64,000 bases of DNA from Mucilaginibacter sp. JRF. Lineage in GTDB: Bacteria; Bacteroidota; Bacteroidia; Sphingobacteriales; Sphingobacteriaceae. The notes beneath the pieces were generated by a model. That model saw only the letters and a program-made list of their open reading frames with translations. It was not told the DNA's origin and made no database searches. The stretch lies in contig NZ_JADFBY010000003.1 in assembly GCF_015223065.1 (NCBI RefSeq), positions 62,001-126,000 of the forward strand, given 5' to 3'. Both the position numbers and the translations under genes were made by a program. Of the stretch, positions 19,335 through 28,194 are shown in pieces; position 1 is the stretch's first letter; each line of letters begins with the position of its first letter.

Positions 19335-19868
19335 TTAATATAAATTCTCTTTCTTCAACAGGTCAACTTCAACCGGCGATATATCAACAATACCGTATGA
19401 TTGAATGTTTGTGATCGCAATCTCGTCAAGCGCGTCAACCATGTTTTTGTAAACTGATCTATCGCTTGGTTTAATGATCACGAACATGTATTTACCTGTC
19501 TTTTCCTGCACTTCCTTGCTTTTGTCAAGCAGGGTTTGGCGCAGGCCAGTTTTTCCGTAGCCTTCAACTTCAGGCGCTGATTTGCCGGGTTCGCCGATAT
19601 ACCACATCAGTTTATCGTCTTTACCTAACAACAGCGTCATGGTACGAGAAGCGGCAACATCAAGCTGCTGTTCTTGTTTCTCGTCCTTGTCCGGCATGGC
19701 AATATCCATCGCTTTTGGCTTTGACAGGGTGGTTGTTAGCATGAAGAAGGTGATCAGAAGGAAAGCCAAATCCACCATCGCTGTTAAGTCAACGCGTGTT
19801 GATGCCTTTTTACTTCTTACCTTACCGCCTTTTTTGCCACCCCCGCCGGAGGTATCTAATTCTGCCAT
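19335..19868 (-). CDS. exbD: ExbD/TolR biopolymer transport protein (second copy)
   Basis: This is a stator protein of the TonB motor: one transmembrane helix and a periplasmic domain in 177 residues. The membrane-embedded catalytic aspartate lies in VDLTAMVDLAFLLITFFML. The short cytosolic N-terminus is glycine- and lysine-rich. It begins 6 bases after the other exbD, and the two may form a heterotypic complex with ExbB. Duplicated exbD is typical of Bacteroidota. Confidence 0.93.
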   Translation of the reverse strand: MAELDTSGGGGKKGGKVRSKKASTRVDLTAMVDLAFLLITFFMLTTTLSKPKAMDIAMPDKDEKQEQQLDVAASRTMTLLLGKDDKLMWYIGEPGKSAPEVEGYGKTGLRQTLLDKSKEVQEKTGKYMFVIIKPSDRSVYKNMVDALDEIAITNIQSYGIVDISPVEVDLLKKENLY

Positions 19869-19874
19869 CTTATC

Positions 19875-20486
19875 TTATTTTGATGCCCCTCTAAGGGTGG
19901 TAATTAAACTAAATTTATTAACTTTTTGGCGTTGCAAAATGGCTACAACATCTTTAACTACAGGATATTCTTCCTTGCTGTCGCCTTTTATTGATACACG
20001 CAGTTCCTGATTGTGCAATGCTTTTGCAGCTATACGTGATTCACGAATCCAGTTGAAAAGCTCATCGCTTACTGAATCGCGCGGTATACCCGGTTGCTGA
20101 TAGCCTTTACGCTGTTCAGCATCCATATTCAAAAACTGCTTTAAGTTGCCTATTGGCACACCAAATACAGGTAATACCTCAAAGCGTGCATATTCTTCAG
20201 GAGTGAACTGCTGGCCGTATTTTTCGCCCATTTGTTGTAAAACCTGCCTGCGCACGTCATTACCCTCAACTGAGAAGAAAGCTTTACCAGAACCTACAGT
20301 TATCACAGCCAAATTATCGTCAGGAATGGGTATCTCTTTAACAGAGCCCGGAACATCTACCGGAACCGGGTCTTCAACCCTTGGTTTGGCAGTTAATATG
20401 AAAAAGGTAAGCAACAGGAACGCCACATCACACATGGCCGTCATGTCTATCGCTGTACTTTTTCGTGCTACTTTTACTTTTGGCAT
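19875..20486 (-). CDS. exbD: ExbD/TolR biopolymer transport protein (first copy)
   Basis: The 203-residue protein has the ExbD layout: short basic cytosolic start, one helix with the key aspartate in DMTAMCDVAFLLLTFFIL, and a periplasmic domain. That domain is longer than in the downstream copy, with an insertion around residues 85-130. It follows exbB by 84 bases and precedes the second exbD by 6. It should work with ExbB and TonB in energising TonB-dependent transporters. Confidence 0.93.
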   Translation of the reverse strand: MPKVKVARKSTAIDMTAMCDVAFLLLTFFILTAKPRVEDPVPVDVPGSVKEIPIPDDNLAVITVGSGKAFFSVEGNDVRRQVLQQMGEKYGQQFTPEEYARFEVLPVFGVPIGNLKQFLNMDAEQRKGYQQPGIPRDSVSDELFNWIRESRIAAKALHNQELRVSIKGDSKEEYPVVKDVVAILQRQKVNKFSLITTLRGASK

Positions 20487-20570
20487 TTTCTTATCTTTTT
20501 AAAAATATTAATGGCTTTGTGTTAATTATACCAACCGCTTATTACGGCCGGTAAAGCGCATAATATTTTC

Positions 20571-21398
20571 TTATTTGTGTGACGATGCAAATGTTTGTAC
20601 GATGCTGAAACCAGTTTCGTCAATAGCGTAAGTCAGTTTATCAATTTTAGATGTAAAGAAGTTGTACATGATGATTGATAAAGCTGAAGTGAAGATACCT
20701 AACGCAGTGTTGATCAAGGCTTCAGAGATGTGTGAAGATAGAGCAGCCTGGTTTGGAGCACCTGATGTTGCAAGCTCAGAGAACGCACCGATCATACCAA
20801 CAACCGTACCTAACAGACCACATAGAGTACCGATTGATACCAGGGTAGCGATGATAGTAAGGTTTTGCTCAAGCATTGGCATTTCAAGAGCGGTAGCTTC
20901 TTCAATATCTTTTTGGATAGCTAAAGCTTTTTGCTCAGTGTCCATATTTTGATCAGCTTCGATCTCGCGGTATTTTTTCAAACCTGATTTGATCACGTTT
21001 GCTACTGAACCTTTTTGTTTGTCGCACTCAGCGCTTGCAGCTTCAATGTTACCAGCGTTAAGGAAGCTTTGTACTTTACGTACGAAAGCGTCAACATTAC
21101 CTGTACCTGATGCTTTACCAATAACGATGAAACGCTCAATTGAGAAAACGATAACCATTAGCAGGAAGCTGATGATCACCGGTACAATCGGACCACCTTT
21201 GTGTACAGTACCGAAAATGTCTACAGGCTCATTAGCCGCATCACCGCCTTTGTAGTGGCTTGGGTGACCTAAAATGAAAACAAAGATTAAAATAGCAACA
21301 ACTATACATAATGGAATTGCAAGTGTTGCGAAAATGCCCGATGAGCTTGAGCTTTCTTTTTTAACAGGAGTACTTGGTTTTGATGGTACGTTAGCCAT
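20571..21398 (-). CDS. exbB: MotA/TolQ/ExbB proton channel family protein
   Basis: This is the pentameric channel subunit of the TonB motor. The 275 residues have an N-terminal lysine/serine-rich tail, a first helix near residue 25-45, a second helix (VIISFLLMVIVFSIERFIV), a cytosolic domain and the conserved GLLGTVVGMIGAF segment followed by a long final helix. The N-terminal extension with an extra helix is common in Bacteroidota ExbB. It is the first gene of the cluster and is preceded by a TAnnTTTG box. Confidence 0.94.
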   Translation of the reverse strand: MANVPSKPSTPVKKESSSSSGIFATLAIPLCIVVAILIFVFILGHPSHYKGGDAANEPVDIFGTVHKGGPIVPVIISFLLMVIVFSIERFIVIGKASGTGNVDAFVRKVQSFLNAGNIEAASAECDKQKGSVANVIKSGLKKYREIEADQNMDTEQKALAIQKDIEEATALEMPMLEQNLTIIATLVSIGTLCGLLGTVVGMIGAFSELATSGAPNQAALSSHISEALINTALGIFTSALSIIMYNFFTSKIDKLTYAIDETGFSIVQTFASSHK

Positions 21399-21464
21399 TA
21401 CAGTAAAATTTAGTTTTTAGTTTATGTTTAATTTTTATGTTTAATATGCTTACTCAGCGAATAA

Positions 21465-21472
21465 CAAAATTA
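21465..21472 (-). promoter_or_regulatory. Probable exbB operon promoter, -7 element
   Basis: On the minus strand this reads TAATTTTG, a perfect TAnnTTTG match, about 67 bases upstream of the exbB start codon. A TTTG lies about 23 bases further upstream, slightly longer than the usual 19-base spacing. Confidence 0.45.
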
Positions 21473-21839
21473 AAATTTTCACAATGGAAAAAAATCAAAA
21501 TCTGATATTCTTAATAATTATTTAACAATTGCCGCGCAATACCCTTCAATCAACGGCGGAATACAATAACGTATCCGTGTCATAATATTGTCTGTTGCAA
21601 CTATAATTTTTTACAATGAAAATTATTTTTTTCAATAATAGCAAAAATAATCCTACAAAAAGTATGTAACTAAACTGATAGAATTTGGCCGTTTCACACT
21701 ATTACACGTAATATTATCATACGCTTAGCATTGATAGTTAGTATATTAACTAAGAAATTAATTGTGTATTTAACTTTTATACATTCTAAAACAAATAATA
21801 TCTTTTTTTAACATGATTGCAATCGATAGCATAAAACGG
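21473..21839. other. AT-rich intergenic region between exbB and the SUI1 gene
   Basis: This stretch is strongly AT-rich. Apart from the upstream part of the probable exbB promoter I see no open frame, stable hairpin or recognisable RNA in it. The SUI1 gene on the same strand ends at its left edge. Confidence 0.4.
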
Positions 21840-22178
21840 TTAGCCACCCGCCTTTTTTGCCTTGTAACCATCGGCCAATAGTATGGTTAGTATCTTGTCC
21901 CTGAAGTCGCCTTGTATCAATATCTCACCATCTTTAGCACTACCGCCAACGCCGCATTTGGTTTTTAGCTTTTTACCAAGCGCTTCCAAATCGTCATCCA
22001 AACCAATAAAACCGGCAATGCGGGTAACCAGTTTGCTGCCACCCTTACGGTCGAGATGTATCTTAAGGTTTTGCTGTTGCGGCGCAAGGGTACCCTGCTG
22101 GCCGCTGTCGTCTTCGTTATATTGAAAGCCGGGATCGGTTGAGTAAACCACGCCGGTATATTTTGGGTTCTTTTTCAT
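21840..22178 (-). CDS. SUI1/eIF1-like translation factor
   Basis: The 112-residue protein consists of a disordered N-terminus followed by an eIF1/SUI1 domain: [19 protein letters not shown], a [20 protein letters not shown] stretch and a [21 protein letters not shown] tail. The bacterial counterparts (YciH type) are thought to influence fidelity of translation initiation. It starts 56 bases downstream of the lipid kinase gene on the same strand. Confidence 0.92.
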   Translation of the reverse strand: MKKNPKYTGVVYSTDPGFQYNEDDSGQQGTLAPQQQNLKIHLDRKGGSKLVTRIAGFIGLDDDLEALGKKLKTKCGVGGSAKDGEILIQGDFRDKILTILLADGYKAKKAGG

Positions 22179-22234
22179 AAGTAGTGTATAAGGTTAAAAG
22201 AACTGTTGTTTGAACTGTGCCGGAAATAATATTA

Positions 22235-23182
22235 TTAATTATTATTACTTGTTATAAGCGTGCCCCAGGTGCTTTTTGTTTTATCGCCCCTGATAAAGCC
22301 CTCGCCTACTATTACATTTAACGAGTTTGGTATAATGTTTATTTCGGCATCGGTACCAATTATTTGCGGTTCGCCATCCAGGTGGGCCGGGCCCTTGCCT
22401 GTGCGGGTTACGTGTATTTGTTTACCGCGGATAATTTCGACATATGGCGATTTATCAGCCGTTTTATTGAACATACGCAGCGCCATCTCCGGGAACTTAT
22501 ATAACGGGAACGGCTTTACCACGCAAACATCAAGCATACCATCCTGTACCGATGCTTTGGGCGATACATGCGCATTGTTACCAAATTGTGATGAATTGGC
22601 GAAACTGAGCATAAAAGCCTCCCTGTCATACTCCCGCCCATCAATAGCTATATGGTACAATTGCGATTTGTAGTTCAACACCTCTTGTAATGATGATTTA
22701 AAGTAGCTGTAAAAGCCCCGCTTTTTGGCATTTTTACCTTGCGAGAATACATTACTTATATGTGCATCAAAACCCAGGCCTGCCATATTAAAGAATGGCT
22801 GACCGTTAAACAAGGCCGAATCAATAGTTTCTACACGGGTTTTATTAAAGGTTTCAACCGCGCCGCGTACATCCATAGGTATACCCAAAAAGCGCGACAG
22901 GCCATTGCCCGAGCCGAAGGGGATAATACCCAAAGCAGTATCGCTGTTTACTATGGCTGATGCTACCTCGTTCACCGTACCATCGCCACCTACTGCAACA
23001 ACAATGTCATATTGGCCGATGGCTTGTTTGGCCAGCTCGCGCGCATGGGTAATACCCTCGCTAAAACTGAATGTAGCATCAAACAGTGATGTATCAAGGT
23101 AATTACCTATCAGTTTCGGCACCCCATCCTTTTTCTTACCTCCCGAAACCGGGTTCACAATAAATAAAACTTTCTTTTTCAA
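22235..23182 (-). CDS. Diacylglycerol/lipid kinase (DagK/YegS family)
   Basis: This soluble or peripheral enzyme of 315 residues phosphorylates a lipid such as diacylglycerol or sphingosine. The catalytic region is recognisable: FIVNPVSGGKKK near the start, the nucleotide-binding VAVGGDGTVNEVASAIV near residue 60 and LGIIPFGSGNGLSRFLGIP near residue 83. The family C-terminal beta-sandwich ends with a HLDGEPQ motif. In sphingolipid-producing Sphingobacteriaceae a sphingoid-base substrate is possible; that is speculation. Confidence 0.88.
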   Translation of the reverse strand: MKKKVLFIVNPVSGGKKKDGVPKLIGNYLDTSLFDATFSFSEGITHARELAKQAIGQYDIVVAVGGDGTVNEVASAIVNSDTALGIIPFGSGNGLSRFLGIPMDVRGAVETFNKTRVETIDSALFNGQPFFNMAGLGFDAHISNVFSQGKNAKKRGFYSYFKSSLQEVLNYKSQLYHIAIDGREYDREAFMLSFANSSQFGNNAHVSPKASVQDGMLDVCVVKPFPLYKFPEMALRMFNKTADKSPYVEIIRGKQIHVTRTGKGPAHLDGEPQIIGTDAEINIIPNSLNVIVGEGFIRGDKTKSTWGTLITSNNN

Positions 23183-23239
23183 TCACCTGTATTTAAGCGG
23201 GTCAAAAGTAAGTTATTTTCGGCTTTGTAAAAATTGTTT

Positions 23240-23247
23240 TATTTTAG
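23240..23247 (+). promoter_or_regulatory. Probable metK promoter, -7 element
   Basis: TATTTTAG matches TAnnTTTG at seven of eight positions. A TTTC lies exactly 19 bases upstream at 23217-23220, where TTTG is expected. The predicted start of transcription falls just before the riboswitch at 23257. Confidence 0.45.
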
Positions 23248-23256
23248 CCGCCCGAA

Positions 23257-23317
23257 AGTGGACTGATTTAAGCTGCCCAGAAGCAGCGAATTGCAACCAC
23301 GTAAATAAAGTGCTAAA
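23257..23317 (+). ncRNA. SAM-II-type riboswitch in the metK leader
   Basis: The leader contains the SAM-II pseudoknot elements in order. P1 arms are GTGG (23258-23261) and CCAC (23297-23300). The loop contains CTGATTTAA. ATTTA (23266-23270) is complementary to TAAAT (23302-23306), which would form the pseudoknot. The conserved TTGCAA and GTGCTAAAG segments flank P1 on its 3' side. An extra hairpin, GCTGC/GCAGC (23272-23276 and 23283-23287), sits in the loop, as in the long-loop SAM-II variant. A SAM-binding RNA in front of SAM synthetase makes feedback control obvious. The known SAM-II mechanism is mostly translational; here the start codon is about 80 bases downstream, so the output mechanism is not clear. 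Confidence 0.88.
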
Positions 23318-23396
23318 GTTTGCTCCTTTTTTTACCCGGTTTCCGTTTATCGCCCCTCTTTTCGGTTGTTTACATTAATATTTATTTAAAGATTTT

Positions 23397-24647
23397 ATGC
23401 CATATTTATTCACTTCAGAATCCGTATCAGAGGGGCACCCTGATAAAGTTGCTGACCAGATATCAGACGCGCTTATTGACCAATTTTTGGCTTTTGATGC
23501 CGAATCAAAAGTAGCCTGCGAAACTTTGGTTACTACCGGGCAGGTTGTTTTGGCCGGCGAGGTAAAATCAAAAGCTTATTTAGATGTTCAAAAAATCGCC
23601 CGTGATGTGATCAATCAAATTGGTTATACTAAAGGCGAATATATGTTTGATGGTAACTCGTGCGGTGTATTCTCGGCCATTCACGAGCAATCTCCTGATA
23701 TTAATCAGGGTGTTGAGCGCCAAAACAAAGAAGATCAGGGCGCGGGCGACCAGGGTATGATGTTTGGCTACGCAACCAGCGAAACTGATAACTACATGCC
23801 TTTAGCGCTCGACCTGGCACATGCCCTGTTGATCGAACTGGCAGCCATCCGTCGTGAAAACAGCGAGATAAAATATTTAAGGCCTGATGCAAAATCACAG
23901 GTTACTTTAGAATACAGTGATGATAATCAGCCGATCCGTATCGACTCGATTGTAATATCAACCCAGCACGATGATTTTGACAGCGAGGAAGCTATGCTGG
24001 CCAAAATTCGTGAAGATATTATAGGTATACTTATCCCTCGTGTTAAGGCTAAGTATCCTAAATACGCGCACCTGTTTAATGATGGAATTAAATTCCACAT
24101 TAACCCGACAGGTAAATTCGTAATCGGCGGTCCGCATGGCGATACCGGCCTAACCGGTCGTAAGATCATTGTTGATACTTACGGTGGCAAAGGTGCGCAC
24201 GGTGGTGGTGCATTCTCAGGTAAAGACCCCTCAAAGGTTGACCGTTCTGCCGCTTACGCTACCCGTCACATTGCTAAAAACCTGGTAGCTGCCGGTGTTT
24301 GCAGCGAGGTATTAGTACAGGTATCATACGCTATTGGCGTGGCTCAACCAATGGGCATATACATAAATACTTACGGCACCAGCAAAACAGGCCTTAACGA
24401 TGGCGAGATAGCTAAAAAAGTTGAAGCCATTTTTGATATGCGCCCTTACGCTATTGAAACCCGCTTTAAACTGCGTAACCCTATTTACAGCGAAACTGCC
24501 GCCTACGGTCACTTTGGTAAAGAAAGCCAAACCGTAAGCAAAACCTTTGTTAGCCACGATGGCAGCTCAATAACCAAGGAGGTTGAATTGTTTACATGGG
24601 AAAAACTGGACTATGTTGACGCGGTAAAAACAGCCTTCGGTTTGTAA
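23397..24647 (+). CDS. metK: S-adenosylmethionine synthetase
   Basis: This enzyme makes S-adenosylmethionine from methionine and ATP. The 416-residue length is normal. Signature segments are [18 protein letters not shown] near residue 9, [12 protein letters not shown] near residue 117 with the GAGDQGxMFGYA motif, and [19 protein letters not shown] with the [20 protein letters not shown] P-loop-like signature. It stands alone in its own transcription unit between a SAM-II-type riboswitch and an intrinsic terminator. Confidence 0.98.
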   Translation: MPYLFTSESVSEGHPDKVADQISDALIDQFLAFDAESKVACETLVTTGQVVLAGEVKSKAYLDVQKIARDVINQIGYTKGEYMFDGNSCGVFSAIHEQSPDINQGVERQNKEDQGAGDQGMMFGYATSETDNYMPLALDLAHALLIELAAIRRENSEIKYLRPDAKSQVTLEYSDDNQPIRIDSIVISTQHDDFDSEEAMLAKIREDIIGILIPRVKAKYPKYAHLFNDGIKFHINPTGKFVIGGPHGDTGLTGRKIIVDTYGGKGAHGGGAFSGKDPSKVDRSAAYATRHIAKNLVAAGVCSEVLVQVSYAIGVAQPMGIYINTYGTSKTGLNDGEIAKKVEAIFDMRPYAIETRFKLRNPIYSETAAYGHFGKESQTVSKTFVSHDGSSITKEVELFTWEKLDYVDAVKTAFGL

Positions 24648-24673
24648 TTTTATTAGCGATATACTTTATTGAG

Positions 24674-24708
24674 ATAGCGACGGGTAATGCCTGTCGCTAT
24701 TTTTTTTG
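24674..24708 (+). terminator. Intrinsic terminator after metK
   Basis: The arms ATAGCGACGGG and CCTGTCGCTAT form an 11-bp stem with one wobble pair and a TAATG loop, followed directly by a run of eight T residues. It begins 27 bases after the metK stop codon. Confidence 0.9.
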
Positions 24709-24757
24709 ATATGTATTGAAGCCCTGCCAATACTCTAAATACCTATATTTACCCTTA

Positions 24758-25321
24758 ATGGCAAACCCAACCTTTAACCCCTGGACGATAACCGGCGAGC
24801 ACGAGAAATACGATAATCCGTGGATAAATGTAACCGAGTACAAGGTATTGAACCCTGCGGGTAACCCCGGTATTTATGGCAAGGTTAGTTTTAAAAATTT
24901 AGCCATAGGCGTTATGCCTTTGGATGCGGATATGAATACTTACCTGGTAGGTCAATATCGTTTCCCGTTGGAGCAGTACAGTTGGGAGATGCCCGAGGGC
25001 GGCGGCCCGATAGGGACAGATGCCCTTGATTCGGCCCAGCGTGAATTGCTGGAAGAAACCGGCCTGAAAGCTGCCGAATGGACAGAGATACAGCGCATGC
25101 ACCTATCTAACTCAGTAAGCGATGAACTGGCTATCATCTACCTTGCCCGTAACCTGGAACAATTTGAAGCCGAGCCTGAAGAAACCGAGCAACTCATTAT
25201 AAAAAAACTACCGTTTGAGGATGTTTACCAAATGGTTTGCCGTGGCGAAATAACCGATAGCATGACAGTGGCCGCCGTGCTCAAGGTAAAAATAATGTTG
25301 CTTGAAGGCCAATTGCAATAA
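24758..25321 (+). CDS. Nudix hydrolase, ADP-ribose pyrophosphatase-like
   Basis: This enzyme probably hydrolyses a nucleoside diphosphate derivative such as ADP-ribose. I chose the ATG at 24758 (187 residues, start MANPTFNPW); the frame is open to 24716 but that extension lacks family similarity, and a TATATTTA box at 24744-24751 would make the shorter form nearly leaderless. The Nudix box is visible as GGGPIGTDALDSAQRELLEE followed by TGL. The glutamates of REXXEE are present, while the first glutamate of the canonical box is replaced. The metK terminator lies upstream. Confidence 0.85.
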   Translation: MANPTFNPWTITGEHEKYDNPWINVTEYKVLNPAGNPGIYGKVSFKNLAIGVMPLDADMNTYLVGQYRFPLEQYSWEMPEGGGPIGTDALDSAQRELLEETGLKAAEWTEIQRMHLSNSVSDELAIIYLARNLEQFEAEPEETEQLIIKKLPFEDVYQMVCRGEITDSMTVAAVLKVKIMLLEGQLQ

Positions 25322-25401
25322 ACTGAGGCATTTATTTGCAAGCATCAACTTTTAATTATTAAATTGGACAACACCTTTTATTCACCAGTAATTAAACTTA
25401 G

Positions 25402-26406
25402 TTGTCGGCTTTATCACAATATATATCCCGAATATTAACCGGCATTGCATTGTTAATTACCGCCGGTGCCCAGGCACAGCAAAAGCCGCAGTATACGCAA
25501 TACCCTTTTAATAATTATCTGATCAACCCGGCATTTGCGGGTATTGAAAACTATATCGACCTGAAACTGGGCCACCGCAGCCAGTGGACAGGATTAGAGG
25601 GCGCACCAAAAACCACGTATCTTACCATCAACGCTCCCATTGGCGAGGGCTTTTTAAACGGAGGCGCCGGCAGCGGTAACCCAAACGAACGCTCGTACCT
25701 GCGCAACTACATGGCCGCCGAGCCACACCACGGTGTTGGCTTACAGCTGATAACTGATAAGGCAGGGCTTATATCGCAAAACACATTGGCGGGTAGTTAC
25801 GCTTACCACCTGGGTTTATCGTCTACGTCAAATTTAGCTGTTGGTGTTACGGCGGGTGTGAGCCAGTACTCAATCAACAGCTCTGAGATCACTATTGAAA
25901 ACCCTATCGACCCGGCCATAAACAATGGCAACAACAGCAAATGGAGCCCCGATGTTAGCGTGGGCGCGCTGCTTTACGGGCCTAATTATTACGCGGGCGC
26001 TTCGGTGCAGCAGGTTTTATCGCAAAGCATATTTTCATCCAACTCGGGCCAAAGTAAAACGGTGCCGCACTTTTTGTTTACTGGCGGCCTGCGTTTGTAC
26101 ATGACAGATGATCTTACCCTGATGCCATCGGTATTGGTAAAATTCATAAACCCCGCCCCTACCACTTATGATGTGAACATGAAAGTAGCCTTCCGTAATG
26201 ATTTTTGGGTAGGCGGATCGTACCGCAAGGATGACTCGTTCGGCGCACTGGTTGGTTTGAACCTGAGCTCATTGATCAACATAGGCTATTCGTACGATCT
26301 GACCACCTCCAGCCTTAACACGGTAAGCCGTGGTTCGCACGAAATTGTGATCGGTATAATGCTCAATAACACCTATAATGTTAAGTGCCCGCAAAGAAGT
26401 TTTTAA
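25402..26406 (+). CDS. PorP/SprF family type IX secretion/gliding membrane protein
   Basis: The 334-residue protein has a signal peptide (ISRILTGIALLITAGAQAQ) and then the PorP/SprF signature PQYTQYPFNNYLINPAFAGI, followed by an outer-membrane beta-barrel with aromatic-rich strands. Such proteins are associated with type IX secretion and adhesin surface display. No ATG is available at the N-terminus: a TAG stop precedes a TTG at 25402, which I take as the start. It is followed 94 bases later by an OmpA-like lipoprotein gene, a common pairing in this family. Confidence 0.88.
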   Translation: MSALSQYISRILTGIALLITAGAQAQQKPQYTQYPFNNYLINPAFAGIENYIDLKLGHRSQWTGLEGAPKTTYLTINAPIGEGFLNGGAGSGNPNERSYLRNYMAAEPHHGVGLQLITDKAGLISQNTLAGSYAYHLGLSSTSNLAVGVTAGVSQYSINSSEITIENPIDPAINNGNNSKWSPDVSVGALLYGPNYYAGASVQQVLSQSIFSSNSGQSKTVPHFLFTGGLRLYMTDDLTLMPSVLVKFINPAPTTYDVNMKVAFRNDFWVGGSYRKDDSFGALVGLNLSSLINIGYSYDLTTSSLNTVSRGSHEIVIGIMLNNTYNVKCPQRSF

Positions 26407-26500
26407 GCAATTTAGATACTTTGCACAAAACCATTAACTTAGGCCGCGGCAATAAATGCCTTAAAAATCCCGTTTTTAACTTTAAACTATTTTTAAAACA

Positions 26501-27028
26501 ATGAAATCCTTTAAACAATACGGTAGCATGCTGCTGATAGCCGCTTCGGTTGCAGCACTGCCGGCCTGTAAATCAAAAAAAGCTGTTGTAGCACCTCCGC
26601 CGCCGCCAAAACCGCCGGTTGAAACACCTGCTACACCTCCGCCGCCACCGGTAAAAGAGGAAACTCCGGCTCCGCCACCGCCGCCGGCTGCACCAAACTA
26701 TAACTTTAGCAACATACAGTTCGAGTTTAACTCAGGTATACTGAAAACCGATTCGTACGCGCTGCTTGACAAAGCCGTTGCCGAAATGAAGAAAGATGAA
26801 ACCGTTACTTTTAAACTTGATGGTCACTCATCTGCCGAAGGTACCGAGAAACACAACATGGATCTTTCGGTTGAGCGTGCTAACTCTGTAAAAACCTATT
26901 TAACAAACAGCGGCATCAGCGCCGACAGGTTAACAGTTAAAGGTTTTGGCGAAAGCAAGCCAATATCAAACAATACCGACGAAGCAGGCCGCGTGCTTAA
27001 CCGTCGTGTTGAGATCAAAAAGCAATAG
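26501..27028 (+). CDS. OmpA-family peptidoglycan-binding lipoprotein
   Basis: This 175-residue protein has a lipoprotein signal peptide ending in ALPAC near residue 23, a linker of about 40 residues with runs of proline between residues 31 and 64, and a C-terminal OmpA domain. In that domain FKLDGHSSAEGTEKHNMDLS and ADRLTVKGFGESKPI carry the peptidoglycan-binding pattern, with the final NRRVEIK. It should tether the outer membrane to the cell wall. It follows the PorP/SprF gene and ends at a strong terminator. Confidence 0.93.
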   Translation: MKSFKQYGSMLLIAASVAALPACKSKKAVVAPPPPPKPPVETPATPPPPPVKEETPAPPPPPAAPNYNFSNIQFEFNSGILKTDSYALLDKAVAEMKKDETVTFKLDGHSSAEGTEKHNMDLSVERANSVKTYLTNSGISADRLTVKGFGESKPISNNTDEAGRVLNRRVEIKKQ

Positions 27029-27045
27029 TATAATTTATACTGCAT

Positions 27046-27082
27046 AAAAAAGGAGCGCTCACATCCGTAAGCGCTCCTTTTT
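27046..27082 (+). terminator. Intrinsic terminator after the OmpA lipoprotein gene
   Basis: The arms AAAAAGGAGCGC and GCGCTCCTTTTT form a 12-bp stem with loop sequence TCACATCCGTAA. The 3' side ends in a T-run. It also lies just downstream of the convergent nitroreductase gene and could serve both strands. Confidence 0.9.
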
Positions 27083-27103
27083 GCTTTTCACGGGTATATT
27101 AAA

Positions 27104-27748
27104 TTACTTTATCTCGGTGATGAATTCCTCAACCGGGGTACGTACTTTTTTAAGGTTAACCAGCCAATCATTAGCATCCTCGCGGTAGCCTAATGGCAGT
27201 ATGGTAACACTTTTTAAACCCTGATCGGCCAGACCTAAAATCTCATCTAACTTTTCAGCTAAAAAGCCTTCCATTGGTGTGGCATCAACTTTTTGCTCGG
27301 CAGCGGCGGCAATAGCCATACCGAAAGCGATGTAAGCTTGTTTGGCGGCGTGAGTAGCTTGCCATTGCTGGCCTAATGGCTCGTACATACTCCAAAGGCG
27401 GTTATGATATTCGCTCATAGCATCATCGGGCAGGCCACGCTCCTGGGTAGTGCGTTTAAATACTTCGCCTATTTTCTCGAACGAGTAACCATCCCAGGCG
27501 GCAAATACCAGCAGGTGCGAGCAATCAGTAACCTGGCTCTGATCAAAAGCGATAGTTCTGATCTTAGCCAGCACTTCACGATCTGATATAACAAATATTT
27601 TATAAGGCTGTAAGCCTGATGATGATGGTGCCAGGTGCGCGGCATTCAGTATATAATCCAGTTTTTCTTGCGGAACAACAGCTCCGTTCATTTTCTTGGT
27701 GGCATAGCGCCATTTCAAATTTTCTACTAAACTCATTATTGTTTGCAT
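27104..27748 (-). CDS. NAD(P)H-dependent nitroreductase-family oxidoreductase
   Basis: This FMN-dependent enzyme of the NfsB type has 214 residues. The N-terminal RYATKKMNG stretch and APSSSGLQPYKIFVISDREV match the FMN-contacting region of the family, and QAYIAFGMAIAAAAEQKVDATPM carries the central helix and active-site strand. An internal ATG at 27736 (MSLVENLKW) is an alternative start. The gene is divergent from an HxlR regulator across 68 bases, the usual arrangement for redox-responsive oxidoreductases. Confidence 0.9.
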   Translation of the reverse strand: MQTIMSLVENLKWRYATKKMNGAVVPQEKLDYILNAAHLAPSSSGLQPYKIFVISDREVLAKIRTIAFDQSQVTDCSHLLVFAAWDGYSFEKIGEVFKRTTQERGLPDDAMSEYHNRLWSMYEPLGQQWQATHAAKQAYIAFGMAIAAAAEQKVDATPMEGFLAEKLDEILGLADQGLKSVTILPLGYREDANDWLVNLKKVRTPVEEFITEIK

Positions 27749-27775
27749 TTTTTATGGCGACAAAAATGAAAGATT

Positions 27776-27803
27776 GTTTGTTTACTTTTGTCACCAAACA
27801 AAC
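27776..27803. promoter_or_regulatory. Inverted repeat over the hxlR-type gene promoter, probable operator
   Basis: GTTTGTTT (27776-27783) and AAACAAAC (27796-27803) form a perfect 8-bp inverted repeat with a 12-base spacer. It encloses TACTTTTG (27783-27790), a perfect TAnnTTTG box for the plus-strand regulator. Binding of the HxlR protein here would control itself and the divergent nitroreductase. The assignment is inferred from position. Confidence 0.55.
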
Positions 27804-27816
27804 ATAAGCTTGTAAC

Positions 27817-28194
27817 ATGCAGGTAACCAACTCACCACAAACCGAGCAACGCCTATCAAAGGCGGCATGCCACAAAACCATAATGGCGGTTAAGGATGCT
27901 ATGTATTTGCTTGAGGGTAAATGGAAGATACATATACTTACCGTACTATGCTTTCACCCCATGCGTTATACTGATATATTACGCGAGGTTGAGGGCATAT
28001 CAGGCAAAATGCTGAGCCGCCAGCTTAAGGAAATGGAGCTGAACAAACTGGTAAAACGCATCGCCACAAACCCGCAAAATACTACGGTTGAGTATCAGCT
28101 TACCGAATATGGCCACAGCTTTAAAGATGTTGTAAAGCAGCTTGCCCTGTGGGGCCAAAGGCACCGCGAACACATTTTAGCCGGGGACGAATAA
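27817..28194 (+). CDS. HxlR-family winged-helix transcriptional regulator
   Basis: The 125-residue protein is a MarR-like winged-helix DNA-binding protein of the HxlR/YodB type. Typical segments are AMYLLEGKWKIHILTVLCF, MRYTDILREVEGISGKMLSR and QLKEMELNKLVKRI. Two cysteines lie in the N-terminal part: one in the ACHKTIM stretch near residue 19, one in TVLCFHP. HxlR proteins of the YodB group sense quinones or aldehydes through an N-terminal cysteine. It is divergent from a nitroreductase and ends one base before the end of the convergent beta-lactamase gene. Confidence 0.9.
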   Translation: MQVTNSPQTEQRLSKAACHKTIMAVKDAMYLLEGKWKIHILTVLCFHPMRYTDILREVEGISGKMLSRQLKEMELNKLVKRIATNPQNTTVEYQLTEYGHSFKDVVKQLALWGQRHREHILAGDE

